A stretch of 9,254 nucleotides of DNA from Oscillospiraceae bacterium (GCA_017410745.1 JAFPPJ010000331.1:1-9254); one strand, 5' to 3'; counted from the first letter of the stretch, positions 1 through 6,691 are shown. Notes: generated by a model not told the origin, from the letters alone. A program made the numbers and translations.

Positions 1-122
1 AGGTTGTACAGCACCATGATGAACATACCCGCCACAAGAGGAACACCCATTTTCAGCACTGCCTTCACAGGTGATTCCTTGCTCATGGTGTATATGCGTG
101 CATCCTCGTCAGAGATGCTCAT
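1..122 (-). CDS. MATE-family efflux transporter, N-terminal fragment (runs off the left edge)
   Basis: Only the first 40 codons are in the window. They encode a short polar cytoplasmic lead (MSISDEDARIYTMSKES) followed by PVKAVLKMGVPLVAGMFIM and VLYNL, the start of the first membrane helix. The pattern 'P-v-k-x-l-l-k-x-g-x-P' followed by 'YN' at the helix end is typical of the N-terminus of MATE (multidrug and toxic compound extrusion) proteins, which export cationic compounds using a sodium or proton gradient. The ATG at 120-122 is preceded by GGAAGTGA four bases upstream, the same ribosome-binding sequence used by the PH-domain gene at 6855. It lies 51 bp downstream of the RNA methyltransferase gene on the same strand, so it may be the last gene of that block or be partly insulated by the hairpin at 145-168. 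Family assignment rests on a short stretch; subfamily and substrate cannot be given. Confidence 0.72.
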   Translation of the reverse strand, partial: MSISDEDARIYTMSKESPVKAVLKMGVPLVAGMFIMVLYN

Positions 123-144
123 TTTATCACTTCCGACTTAAAGA

Positions 145-168
145 GAGGGCACAGCCTGCTGTACCCTC
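145..168 (-). terminator. Terminator-like hairpin between the RNA methyltransferase and MATE genes
   Basis: On the minus-strand transcript GAGGGTACAG pairs with CTGTGCCCTC around a CAGG loop: ten pairs including one G-U wobble. On the plus strand the wobble becomes a C/A mismatch, which suggests the structure belongs to the minus-strand RNA. It starts a few bases after the methyltransferase stop codon. The downstream tract is weak (TCTTTAAG), so termination is probably partial, and it may act as an attenuator in front of the MATE gene. Confidence 0.45.
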
Positions 169-173
169 CGTGA

Positions 174-1292
174 TCATTTGCTGTACAGATACAGATCACA
201 CTTGATCATACCGTTATACAGCTTGCGTTTCTTGTCTGCTTTCTTTCCGAAAAGCTCCTCAAATTTATCATCGGGTGAGATAACTGCGCAGGGATGCGAA
301 CTATCCGCCGAAAAGACATTGCCCATGACAGAATAGAGCTCCTCTGCCTGCTTTATCTCAAGCATTCTCTCTCCGTAGGGAGGATTTGTTATAGTCAGAG
401 TATCCTCGATATTCCTGTAATCCTTGATGTCCGCCTGTTCAGCGCGTATACGTGATCTTACGCCCGCACGTGATGCGTTCTCAAGGGTAAGCGCTACACA
501 CTCCGGATCAATATCAAAGCCCACCGCTTCAAAATCCGAATCCTTTATTATAAGCGATCTTGCGCGGTCCTGTTCAGCCTTCCATACGCTCTGCGGTATC
601 ATGCCCCACGTCATCGCCGCAAAGCCTCTGCGAAGACCCGGAGCGATATTGAGCGCCTTATATGCTGCCTCTATAAGGAGAGTGCCGCTCCCGCAGAAAG
701 GATCATACACCTTTGAATTGCGTCTAACTCCGGCGATATCGCATATTCCAGCAGCAAGCGTCTCCTTTATGGGAGCGGTGTTCGAATGGGGACGATAGCC
801 CCTTTTGTGAAGTCCCGTACCCGAGGTATCCATCATAATGGTGACAGTGTCTTTTATGATATTGAACTGTATCCTGTGCAGAGAACCGGATTCCTCAAAG
901 AAATTCACATGATACTTTGATGAAAGCCTGTCTACCGCAGCCTTCTTGATTATAGACTGACATGCAGGGATGCTGTGGAGCGCCGAGTTTATAGAATGAC
1001 CTGTAACGGGGAACGCATCGTTCTTCTCGATGAACCTTTCAAGAGGAAGTGCCTTGACACCTTCAAAAAGCTCATCAAACGTATGCGCCCTGAATGTACC
1101 GAGAAGTATCTGCACACGCTCCGCAGAAGCAAGGCATATATTCGCACGGGCTATCATATCCGTATCGCCCTTGAATGTGACACGGCCGTCCGTAACGGTG
1201 ATATCCTCTCCGCCGATGCGTGATACCTCAAATTTCAGCGTCCTTTCCGTACCAAAGTGGCACGGGCAGGTAAGAGTGATGTCATTCTTCAT
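174..1292 (-). CDS. rlmL: THUMP-domain class I SAM-dependent 23S rRNA methyltransferase (RlmL/YpsC type)
   Basis: The predicted 372-residue protein has the size and layout of Firmicutes YpsC-type enzymes, which correspond to the m2G2445 methylation half of E. coli RlmL and act on 23S rRNA in the cytoplasm. Visible in the sequence are an N-terminal ferredoxin-like plus THUMP region (about residues 1-155), the family signature LHKRGYR (161-167), the SAM-binding motif I DPFCGSG (197-203), the acidic strand GFDIDP (258-263), and the catalytic NPPYGER (303-309) typical of methyltransferases acting on base amino groups. I chose the ATG at 1290-1292, giving MKNDITLTCPC, because it follows GAGGGAGAAG and matches the normal family N-terminus. 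A longer reading frame to 1343 only adds residues overlapping the upstream PBP gene. The start overlaps the PBP stop by 11 bp, suggesting translational coupling. The substrate nucleotide is inferred from the family, not shown by sequence. Confidence 0.92.
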   Translation of the reverse strand: MKNDITLTCPCHFGTERTLKFEVSRIGGEDITVTDGRVTFKGDTDMIARANICLASAERVQILLGTFRAHTFDELFEGVKALPLERFIEKNDAFPVTGHSINSALHSIPACQSIIKKAAVDRLSSKYHVNFFEESGSLHRIQFNIIKDTVTIMMDTSGTGLHKRGYRPHSNTAPIKETLAAGICDIAGVRRNSKVYDPFCGSGTLLIEAAYKALNIAPGLRRGFAAMTWGMIPQSVWKAEQDRARSLIIKDSDFEAVGFDIDPECVALTLENASRAGVRSRIRAEQADIKDYRNIEDTLTITNPPYGERMLEIKQAEELYSVMGNVFSADSSHPCAVISPDDKFEELFGKKADKKRKLYNGMIKCDLYLYSK

Positions 1293-3507
1293 TTGCTTCT
1301 CCCTCTGGTGCCGGCTCTGCTCCTTCTTCGGAAGTCTCTTCATCGGGATCGCCGGGGTTCTTGTAGTTCTTCATGCTTATCTTGTTGCCATGCTCACAAA
1401 GCTTGGGAGCGGGATCTCTCTTATAATACCCCTTGAACTCAGCTGTCTCCTTGCATGTCTCGGTCGCTATATCGCCTGTCTCCTTGCAGTAATAAAGCTC
1501 CTGTACGCTTGAAGGCATCGTGAATTCTGCCGTTTCGCCTGCGTCTGCTATGTCTCCGAATATATTCTTCCAGAGCTGTGCGCTGGCGTAATATGTTCCG
1601 GGTTCTACCGTCTTGTGATCCTTATAGCCGTACCATACACCGCTGACATAGTCGGGAGTGCACGCAATGAACAGATTATCGCGCCATTCCTGGGATGTAC
1701 CGGTCTTGCCCACTACCTCAACATTGTTGAGCTTGGCAGCGCGGCCTGTACCGTTTTCGCCCTCTACGACCTCTTTCATCATGCGGTTCACGATATACGC
1801 AGTATCATCGCCGATGGACTGGATGGGTATATACTTGTGCTGGAGCACCATTTCGCCCGAAGGATCGAGCACATAGGTATATGATGTAGGCGCGAAGTAT
1901 TTTCCGCCGTTGCCGAATACCTGATAAGCCGCAACAAGCTCTCTCAGATACAGACCGTGATACAGTGAACCAACGCTCATGGGTGCGATATACGCATCGG
2001 CTGCATCAAGGGTGGAGAACTGATATTTGTTCTGTATGAACTCAAATATGTTGGATGCGCCCGCTCTCTCAGTAAGCTGTGCAGATACGGTGTTGAGCGA
2101 TCTTTCAAGTGCCTGATAGGTAGTGAAGGTCTGATTGCTCCATACATTGTCCTCGCTGTTGGAGGAGTAGTTAGTAGGCCACTGCCTGGTCTGGCCGGGA
2201 TTGTCATCATCGGGTATCTCGATAGGGGAGTCCTCAAAAAACTCAGACCATGTGGTAATATTGTTCTCCACGCAGTATGCATAGCCTGCAAGGGGCTTCA
2301 GAGCTGAACCGGGCTGTCTCCAGTCCATAGTAGCGTAGTTGAATACGTTCGAGCCTGCCTTTTCGCCGACATTTCCGGCGATAGCAAGGATATTTCCTGT
2401 ATAGTCCATCACAACGAATGCGGACTGGGGAGGGTTATTGAGGACAGTATCCGAGAATGTGGTATAATCGCGGTATTTAGCCTCTATCTCCTCCTGCATC
2501 TTGATGTTCACGGGAGTATATATAGTATAGCCGCCGTTGTACAGCATATCGGATGCTTCCTGCTGACTGCATCCGTAGAGATCCATGAGATCATTTGTAA
2601 CATCGCGGATGACAGTATCTATATACCAGTTCTGTATAGCATTGCTCTTGGGATCCTTCTCGGGATCTCTGAACTGCAGAACTTCATTCATCGCAGCTTC
2701 GTATTCTCTTTCGGAGATCGCCGCGTTCTTGAGCATTGCGCCAAGCACATATTCCTGACGTGTCTTGTTTGCCTCTGCATCATTGAAGGGATTGAGCGTT
2801 TCGGGGCTCTTGGGTATAGCTGCAAGGCAGGCAGCCTCAGCAAGGTCGAGCTCCGATACTTCCTTGCCGAAGTATTTGAGGGATGCAGCCTGTATGCCGG
2901 ATGTGCTTCCGCCGAAGCCTATGCAGTTGAGATATGCTTCGAGTATCTCTTCCTTTGTGCGGTAGCGTTCAAGGTCGGATGCCCTGAACACCTCTCTGAG
3001 CTTTCTGTCCCAGGTCTGCTCCTCATCATGAGTGACGTTCTTTACAAGCTGCTGAGTGATGGTGGAACCACCCTGCTTGTAGCCGTATATAAGACCGTTG
3101 GTGACTTCGTTGAGGAATGCGCCGAATGTACGCGTCCAGTTTACGCCCGCATGCTCATAGAAATGCTCATCCTCCGCATATACGAATGCGTCCTGTACGA
3201 ATTTGGGGACATTTTCGATGGAGACGGGTATTCTGTTTGCAGCTCGGCTTATGCTTTCAAGCTCGACCTCCTCGCCGTTCTCGTCATAACCGTATATAAA
3301 TGTGGTATATGCAAGATCAAGACTGTCGAGGTCTATATCGATAGGCGTATTCTCTCTGAACTGCATCACATACACCGTGAGTGCAGCTGCGATTATAGAT
3401 ACGCTTATCACGGCTATAAGGAACAGAGAAAGCAGCACTGTCCCGATCACGGTAAATACCTTCTTAACAGGGTTCGTCTTTTTCTTCTTTTTATTGGATC
3501 TGGCCAA
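1282..3507 (-). CDS. Class A penicillin-binding protein (bifunctional transglycosylase/transpeptidase, PBP1A family)
   Basis: This 741-residue membrane enzyme polymerises glycan strands from lipid II and cross-links them by transpeptidation. After a lysine-rich cytoplasmic lead comes one membrane anchor (about 17-46). The GT51 domain has EDEHFYEHAG with its catalytic Glu near 112, GGSTITQQ (146-153) and RKLRE (168-172). The transpeptidase domain has all three motifs: SALK (nucleophile Ser401, Lys404), SLN (470-472) and KTGTS (601-605). The tail has three cysteines (674, 685, 704) in a 'C-x-TG-x-A-T-x-x-C' setting common in clostridial PBPs, then an acidic Pro/Glu-rich end. The start is a TTG at 3505-3507 with a perfect AAGGAGG eight bases upstream. 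An in-frame ATG at 3609 would add 34 residues, but it lies almost at the predicted transcription start and the extension looks non-coding. The paralogue name (ponA, pbpF and so on) cannot be fixed here. Confidence 0.96.
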   Translation of the reverse strand: MARSNKKKKKTNPVKKVFTVIGTVLLSLFLIAVISVSIIAAALTVYVMQFRENTPIDIDLDSLDLAYTTFIYGYDENGEEVELESISRAANRIPVSIENVPKFVQDAFVYAEDEHFYEHAGVNWTRTFGAFLNEVTNGLIYGYKQGGSTITQQLVKNVTHDEEQTWDRKLREVFRASDLERYRTKEEILEAYLNCIGFGGSTSGIQAASLKYFGKEVSELDLAEAACLAAIPKSPETLNPFNDAEANKTRQEYVLGAMLKNAAISEREYEAAMNEVLQFRDPEKDPKSNAIQNWYIDTVIRDVTNDLMDLYGCSQQEASDMLYNGGYTIYTPVNIKMQEEIEAKYRDYTTFSDTVLNNPPQSAFVVMDYTGNILAIAGNVGEKAGSNVFNYATMDWRQPGSALKPLAGYAYCVENNITTWSEFFEDSPIEIPDDDNPGQTRQWPTNYSSNSEDNVWSNQTFTTYQALERSLNTVSAQLTERAGASNIFEFIQNKYQFSTLDAADAYIAPMSVGSLYHGLYLRELVAAYQVFGNGGKYFAPTSYTYVLDPSGEMVLQHKYIPIQSIGDDTAYIVNRMMKEVVEGENGTGRAAKLNNVEVVGKTGTSQEWRDNLFIACTPDYVSGVWYGYKDHKTVEPGTYYASAQLWKNIFGDIADAGETAEFTMPSSVQELYYCKETGDIATETCKETAEFKGYYKRDPAPKLCEHGNKISMKNYKNPGDPDEETSEEGAEPAPEGEANEE

Positions 3508-3551
3508 GATAAAAGCCTCCTTGCGGCTGGTATCGTCTTTTGAGCATCGTT

Positions 3552-3568
3552 TATCCGCGGTGCGGATA
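3552..3568 (-). promoter_or_regulatory. Small hairpin in the PBP leader RNA
   Basis: TATCCGC and GCGGATA form a seven-pair stem around a three-base loop, about 45 bases upstream of the TTG start and inside the roughly 105-base leader predicted for the PBP transcript. An upstream GGATA (plus-strand 3574-3578) could pair with the same TATCC, so two mutually exclusive foldings are possible. There is no U-tract, so it is not a terminator. Function unknown. Confidence 0.35.
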
Positions 3569-3619
3569 TGCCTGTATCCACAGCAGAACACACATCTGCC
3601 GTTGAACATACACCTTAAT

Positions 3620-3649
3620 ATTATACCACCGAGAAGATGTTTTTGTCAA
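3620..3649 (-). promoter_or_regulatory. Sigma-A promoter of the PBP-rlmL block
   Basis: On the minus strand there is a perfect -35 TTGACA (3644-3649) and a perfect -10 TATAAT (3620-3625) separated by 18 bases, with TGG directly before the -10 (an extended -10 TGn element). Transcription would start near 3613, giving a leader of about 105 bases before the TTG start of the PBP. Confidence 0.88.
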
Positions 3650-3699
3650 TACTGTGCCCGAATTTTGTTTTCTTGTAACCTTTTTGTTATCATAAACCC

Positions 3700-3727
3700 T
3701 TGACAAAACACTCACATATGATATAAT
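3700..3727 (+). promoter_or_regulatory. nadB: Sigma-A promoter of the nadB operon
   Basis: Perfect TTGACA (3700-3705), 16-base spacer, perfect TATAAT (3722-3727). Transcription would start near 3734, about 74 bases before the nadB ATG. It is divergent from the PBP promoter, with the two predicted start sites about 120 bp apart, so a factor bound between them could affect both. Confidence 0.87.
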
Positions 3728-3740
3728 TATACTGGATATG

Positions 3741-3790
3741 TGCGGAGTATCACGGTCGTACAGGTCGTTGCCGTGACAATACAGACCGCA
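3741..3790 (+). promoter_or_regulatory. Structured leader of nadB: long imperfect hairpin
   Basis: Three stacked helices can form almost from the predicted RNA 5' end to just before the ribosome binding site: TGCGG with CCGCA (3741-3745/3786-3790), GTAT with ATAC (3747-3750/3779-3782), and CACGG with CCGTG (3751-3755/3771-3775). The loop is 15 bases. GGTCGT occurs twice, at 3754-3759 and 3763-3768, nine bases apart. The Shine-Dalgarno AGAAGGA (3795-3801) follows at once. It could be an RNA stabiliser, a ligand- or protein-responsive leader, or a DNA operator. It does not match any NAD-related riboswitch I can recall. Confidence 0.5.
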
Positions 3791-3807
3791 GAACAGAAGG
3801 ATAGGTT

Positions 3808-5253
3808 ATGAACAATTTTTATGATGTGATAGTTGTTGGCGCGGGAGTAGCAGGACTTTATACGGCTCTTGACCTTCCCGAAAAGTGCAGGGTGCTCGTG
3901 CTTGCCAAGCGCGAAGCGGAGCTCTGCAATTCCAAGCTTGCGCAGGGCGGAGTAGCCGCTGTATACAAGCCTGTTGATGACGATACCATTACTCTGCATA
4001 CGAACGATACCTTTGTAGCGGGCGGATTCAAGAACAATCCCGATTCCGTTCGTGTTCTTGTCACGGAAGCCGCTGCTGAGATAGAGCATATCCTCGATCT
4101 CGGAGTTGACTTTGACAAGGATGAGAACGGCGAGCTCGACCGCACACTTGAAGGCGGTCACAGCCGCAGGAGGATATTCCATCACAAGGATTCCACAGGC
4201 GCCGAAGTGACCCGCGCCATAAGAGAAGCAGTGCTTGCTGCGGACAATATCACCCTCATGGACAATGCTCTGATGTGCCGCATGAAGCAGGTAAACGGCG
4301 GATTCGCCTTCGATGTGTTGCATGACGGCGAGCACACCACATATACATCCCGCTTTGCCGTACTTGCTACCGGCGGTATAGGACGTGTATACGGCTATAC
4401 TACCAATTCCGCCATCGCTACGGGTGACGGCATAGCAGCAGCATATGACATGGGCGCCACCATCACAAATCTCTCATTGGTGCAGTTCCATCCCACTGCC
4501 TATCATGATTCATCAAGAGAATGCTTCCTTATATCTGAGTCTGTAAGAGGTGAGGGCGCATACCTTCTCAACTGCAACAAGGAGCGCTTCATGGACAGGT
4601 ACGACGACAGGGAAGAGCTCGCACCTCGCGATGTCGTATCTCATTCCATCATGCTTGAAAGCAAGCGCACACAGAGTGAAGAATTCTATCTTGATATAAG
4701 ATACAAGGGAGAAGAATATCTGCACGAGCGTTTCCCGATGATATTTGAATTTCTGCTCACACAGGGCATAAATATGGCTGAGGATCTTATACCGATATTC
4801 CCTTGCCAGCATTATCTGATGGGCGGTATCAATGTTGACACCAACTCACGAACCGATATCCCCGGACTTTATGCAGTAGGTGAGTGCTCTCACACAGGTG
4901 TTCACGGCAATAACAGGCTCGCATCCAACTCGCTCCTTGAAGCACTTGTATTCGGTCACAAAGCTGCTGACGACATCGCATCAAAGGCGGATGACGGATT
5001 TGAGGCGTTCACATACGAATTTACTCAGCCCGAAAACGCAGAGCACATTCCCACCGGCCTCAGGACAGAGATACGCCATATCATGCAGCAGGCATATTTT
5101 GTGATACCCGACAAGCAGAAGGCTGTAGAAGGCTTTGAGAGGGTATCCGAGATAAAGAAGCTGCTTGACAAGGAATATATCATAGACAGAGATTATGTTG
5201 AGGCGAGATCACTTGCGACTGTCGCATATATCATACTCAAGGAAATTATCTGA
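3808..5253 (+). CDS. nadB: L-aspartate oxidase (NadB)
   Basis: This FAD enzyme oxidises L-aspartate to iminoaspartate, the first step of de novo NAD synthesis before quinolinate synthase NadA. The 481-residue protein shows the FAD-binding GAGVAGL (11-17), SKLAQGGVAAVY (42-53), GGHSRRRIFHHKDSTGAE (116-133), QFHPT with His228, APRDVVS with Arg274, CQHYLMGGI with His335 and HGNNRLASNSLLEAL with Arg370. These four residues match, by a constant offset of 16, the E. coli active-site residues His244, Arg290, His351 and Arg386 as I recall them. That separates it from succinate dehydrogenase flavoproteins. The C-terminal helical domain is shorter than in Bacillus NadB (about 530 residues). AGAAGGA lies six bases before the ATG. 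No nadA or nadC is adjacent, although these are often clustered with nadB in Firmicutes. The next gene follows 14 bp later, so they are probably co-transcribed. Confidence 0.96.
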   Translation: MNNFYDVIVVGAGVAGLYTALDLPEKCRVLVLAKREAELCNSKLAQGGVAAVYKPVDDDTITLHTNDTFVAGGFKNNPDSVRVLVTEAAAEIEHILDLGVDFDKDENGELDRTLEGGHSRRRIFHHKDSTGAEVTRAIREAVLAADNITLMDNALMCRMKQVNGGFAFDVLHDGEHTTYTSRFAVLATGGIGRVYGYTTNSAIATGDGIAAAYDMGATITNLSLVQFHPTAYHDSSRECFLISESVRGEGAYLLNCNKERFMDRYDDREELAPRDVVSHSIMLESKRTQSEEFYLDIRYKGEEYLHERFPMIFEFLLTQGINMAEDLIPIFPCQHYLMGGINVDTNSRTDIPGLYAVGECSHTGVHGNNRLASNSLLEALVFGHKAADDIASKADDGFEAFTYEFTQPENAEHIPTGLRTEIRHIMQQAYFVIPDKQKAVEGFERVSEIKKLLDKEYIIDRDYVEARSLATVAYIILKEII

Positions 5254-5267
5254 TACAGGAGGCTCAG

Positions 5268-6467
5268 ATGGAGCATACTGTCGAGAATGATCTTGTAATA
5301 TTCTTTCCCGGGCCGCGGATGGATGCAGCAAATGCCGAAGAGATAGATGAAGCGATCCATCAGGTGATGCTTTCATATAACGGAATGATCCCTGTGATCG
5401 ATATGTCCGGTGTCAGTTATATCTCAAGTGCCGGGCTCCGCACGCTGCTCAAGATAAGAAAAAGATACGGTCCTCATGTGAACGTGATAAAAGCATCGGA
5501 AGAATTGTACGATATATTTATCCAGACAGGTTTCAACAAGCTTATAAAGATACAAACGCCCGAAAGATACAAGGCTGAGATGGGCGATATCACCGTTGAC
5601 ACTGTTGACATTTCAGCGCTGAAACATATATCGGGAGACAATGTTGCAGATATGTATCGTATAGACGATGAATCTGTACTGAGACTGTATTCGGAGAACA
5701 TACCGCTCGATTTCATTATGAATAACAAGCGGCTCTCTTCTATATCGCTAAAATCCGGCGTACCCATATCCATTTCTTACAATATAGTACGTTCAGGCGA
5801 ACGTTACGGGATCATATTCGAATCAGAGGGCGCCGATACACTTATAGATCAAATGGCATCTCACCGTGAAGATCTGAAAGAATATACACAGACGCTTGCG
5901 CAGTGGACCAGACGAATAAATTCAATTGATGTGCGGGCTGCCGATCTTAATTCCTCTGTAAATTCTGAAAAGCGGCTGCTTTCAGAACTTATGAAAAGCG
6001 GTTTTCTCAAGACCGATGAGTACAACAGGCTTCTCAGAGTGATCGATAATATTCCTGCGGGACATACATACGCCCATCATGATCTCACTCCTCATAATAT
6101 TGCCGTACAGAACGGAGAATATATCGTGCTTGATGCATTTATGGCCGGGCAGGGACATCCGATACAGGACGTGTCAAGCATGGCATGGTATTTCAAGCTT
6201 CTTCCGGAGATGGGGATCAAATCACAGGCATCAGTCTTTACCGATGAAGAAAACCGACTGATATGGAAAACATTTCTCAGCACATATCTTGAAAGCTCTG
6301 ATGAAAGATATCTGCTTCATGCTGAGCAGCAGATAATACAGTTTGCATATATAAGATATCTTATGGTAGAAGCTGTATCGCCCGGATTTGCGGATAAACG
6401 CGATCTGCTGAAGATAAAGCGTGCAGCTGTCGGATATTCCGATATTATTGAACCGCTCTGTTTCTGA
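5268..6467 (+). CDS. STAS domain fused to an aminoglycoside-phosphotransferase-like kinase domain
   Basis: The 399-residue protein has no signal peptide or membrane segment. Residues 1-97 form a STAS (anti-sigma-factor antagonist) domain with DMSGVSYISSAGLRTLL (45-61). By alignment to RsbV 'MDSTGLG', Ser54 falls at the phosphorylated serine. Residues about 110-399 resemble the APH/choline-kinase fold, especially the TIGR02172 family first noted in Fibrobacter succinogenes: a nucleotide-binding ISGDNVADMYRIDDESVLRLY region (121-141 in two pieces around Met129), the catalytic loop HHDLTPHNI (270-278, Asp272, Asn277), a metal-binding Asp289 in YIVLDAF, and HPIQD (297-301). Two deviations are seen: Arg139 where family members usually have Lys, and His271 for the Gly of 'HGD'. 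AGGAGG sits five bases before the ATG. It is co-transcribed with nadB and followed by a strong terminator. Inferred role: a phosphorylation-controlled partner switch, or a small-molecule kinase with a regulatory STAS domain. Substrate unknown. Confidence 0.8.
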   Translation: MEHTVENDLVIFFPGPRMDAANAEEIDEAIHQVMLSYNGMIPVIDMSGVSYISSAGLRTLLKIRKRYGPHVNVIKASEELYDIFIQTGFNKLIKIQTPERYKAEMGDITVDTVDISALKHISGDNVADMYRIDDESVLRLYSENIPLDFIMNNKRLSSISLKSGVPISISYNIVRSGERYGIIFESEGADTLIDQMASHREDLKEYTQTLAQWTRRINSIDVRAADLNSSVNSEKRLLSELMKSGFLKTDEYNRLLRVIDNIPAGHTYAHHDLTPHNIAVQNGEYIVLDAFMAGQGHPIQDVSSMAWYFKLLPEMGIKSQASVFTDEENRLIWKTFLSTYLESSDERYLLHAEQQIIQFAYIRYLMVEAVSPGFADKRDLLKIKRAAVGYSDIIEPLCF

Positions 6468-6481
6468 CAGAGCGGTTTTTC
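6451..6481 (+). terminator. Rho-independent terminator of the nadB operon, overlapping the last codons
   Basis: AACCGCTCTG (6451-6460) pairs perfectly with CAGAGCGGTT (6468-6477) around a seven-base loop, and the stem runs into a T-tract (6476-6480). The last codons of the STAS-kinase gene form the left arm, and its TGA stop (6465-6467) sits in the loop. Terminating ribosomes would therefore cover the hairpin. Confidence 0.92.
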
Positions 6482-6613
6482 TGTGATATTCGGAAATTGT
6501 ATCGGCTTGTGATCTCTATCGAATTCCCATGCGGTTGATAATATCATCTATAACAAGAATATGAACACGAAATACCCGAAAAAAGCGAAAAGGACGGTAA
6601 AGCGCATAGCTGA

Positions 6614-6634
6614 GATGAAACCTTGAGTTTCATC
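6614..6634 (+). repeat. Perfect 8-bp inverted repeat (hairpin)
   Basis: GATGAAAC (6614-6621) and GTTTCATC (6627-6634) flank the five-base loop CTTGA. No T-tract follows, so it is not a typical intrinsic terminator. The loop contains the TGA of the basic mini-ORF at 6561-6626. It lies seven bp before the inverted repeat that holds the dif-like site. Confidence 0.6.
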
Positions 6635-6641
6635 AAATCCC

Positions 6642-6675
6642 CTAATTTCGTATAACTTTGATTATGCGAAATTAG
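6642..6675. repeat. 34-base near-perfect inverted repeat containing a dif-like Xer recombination site (6645-6672)
   Basis: The repeat has 14-base arms (6642-6655 and 6662-6675) complementary at every position except one G-T, around the six-base centre CTTTGA. Inside it, 6645-6672 has the XerC/XerD site layout: left 11-mer ATTTCGTATAA, 6-bp centre, right 11-mer TTATGCGAAAT. Compared with dif sites recalled from memory, the right arm matches 9 of 11 positions with E. coli and 8 of 11 with B. subtilis. The left arm matches 7 and 8 of 11. The arms end in TAA and begin with TTATG at the cut sites, as expected. Against it: the centre differs from the usual TATATA or TGTATA, and the symmetry is more perfect and longer than in most dif sites. 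It could instead be a phage or plasmid Xer site, an operator or an RNA hairpin. Confidence 0.45.
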
Positions 6676-6677
6676 CA

Positions 6678-6691
6678 TATATTTAAATATA
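6678..6691. repeat. 14-bp perfect AT palindrome
   Basis: TATATTTAAATATA is its own reverse complement and begins two bases after the 34-base inverted repeat. AT-only palindromes arise easily by chance, but the adjacency may mark an accessory protein site or a melting-prone segment. Confidence 0.4.

Noticed and set aside
1293..1343. Longer N-terminus for the RNA methyltransferase
   Set aside because: The 17 extra residues overlap the PBP C-terminus and do not resemble the family start. The ATG at 1292 has a good ribosome binding site and normal family N-terminal sequence.
3508..3609. Upstream extension of the PBP to an in-frame ATG at 3609
   Set aside because: The ATG lies about four bases from the predicted transcription start and lacks a ribosome binding site. 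The added residues are Cys/Arg-rich and atypical, while the TTG at 3507 has a perfect AAGGAGG.
3700..3807. NiaR operator or known NAD riboswitch upstream of nadB
   Set aside because: I could not see a NiaR-type palindrome around the promoter, and the leader hairpin does not match the NAD riboswitch features I can recall.
3727..4335. 202-codon minus-strand ORF opposite nadB, and similar antisense ORFs opposite the PBP (1030-1512, 3028-3543)
   Set aside because: They mirror well-identified conserved genes, lack ribosome binding sites and recognisable domains, and are explained as reading-frame shadows.
6642..6675. Inverted repeat read as a loxP site or a transcription terminator
   Set aside because: The TTCGTATA string recalls loxP, but the centre is 6 bp, not 8, and flanking bases differ. 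No T-tract follows on either strand, so it is not an intrinsic terminator.
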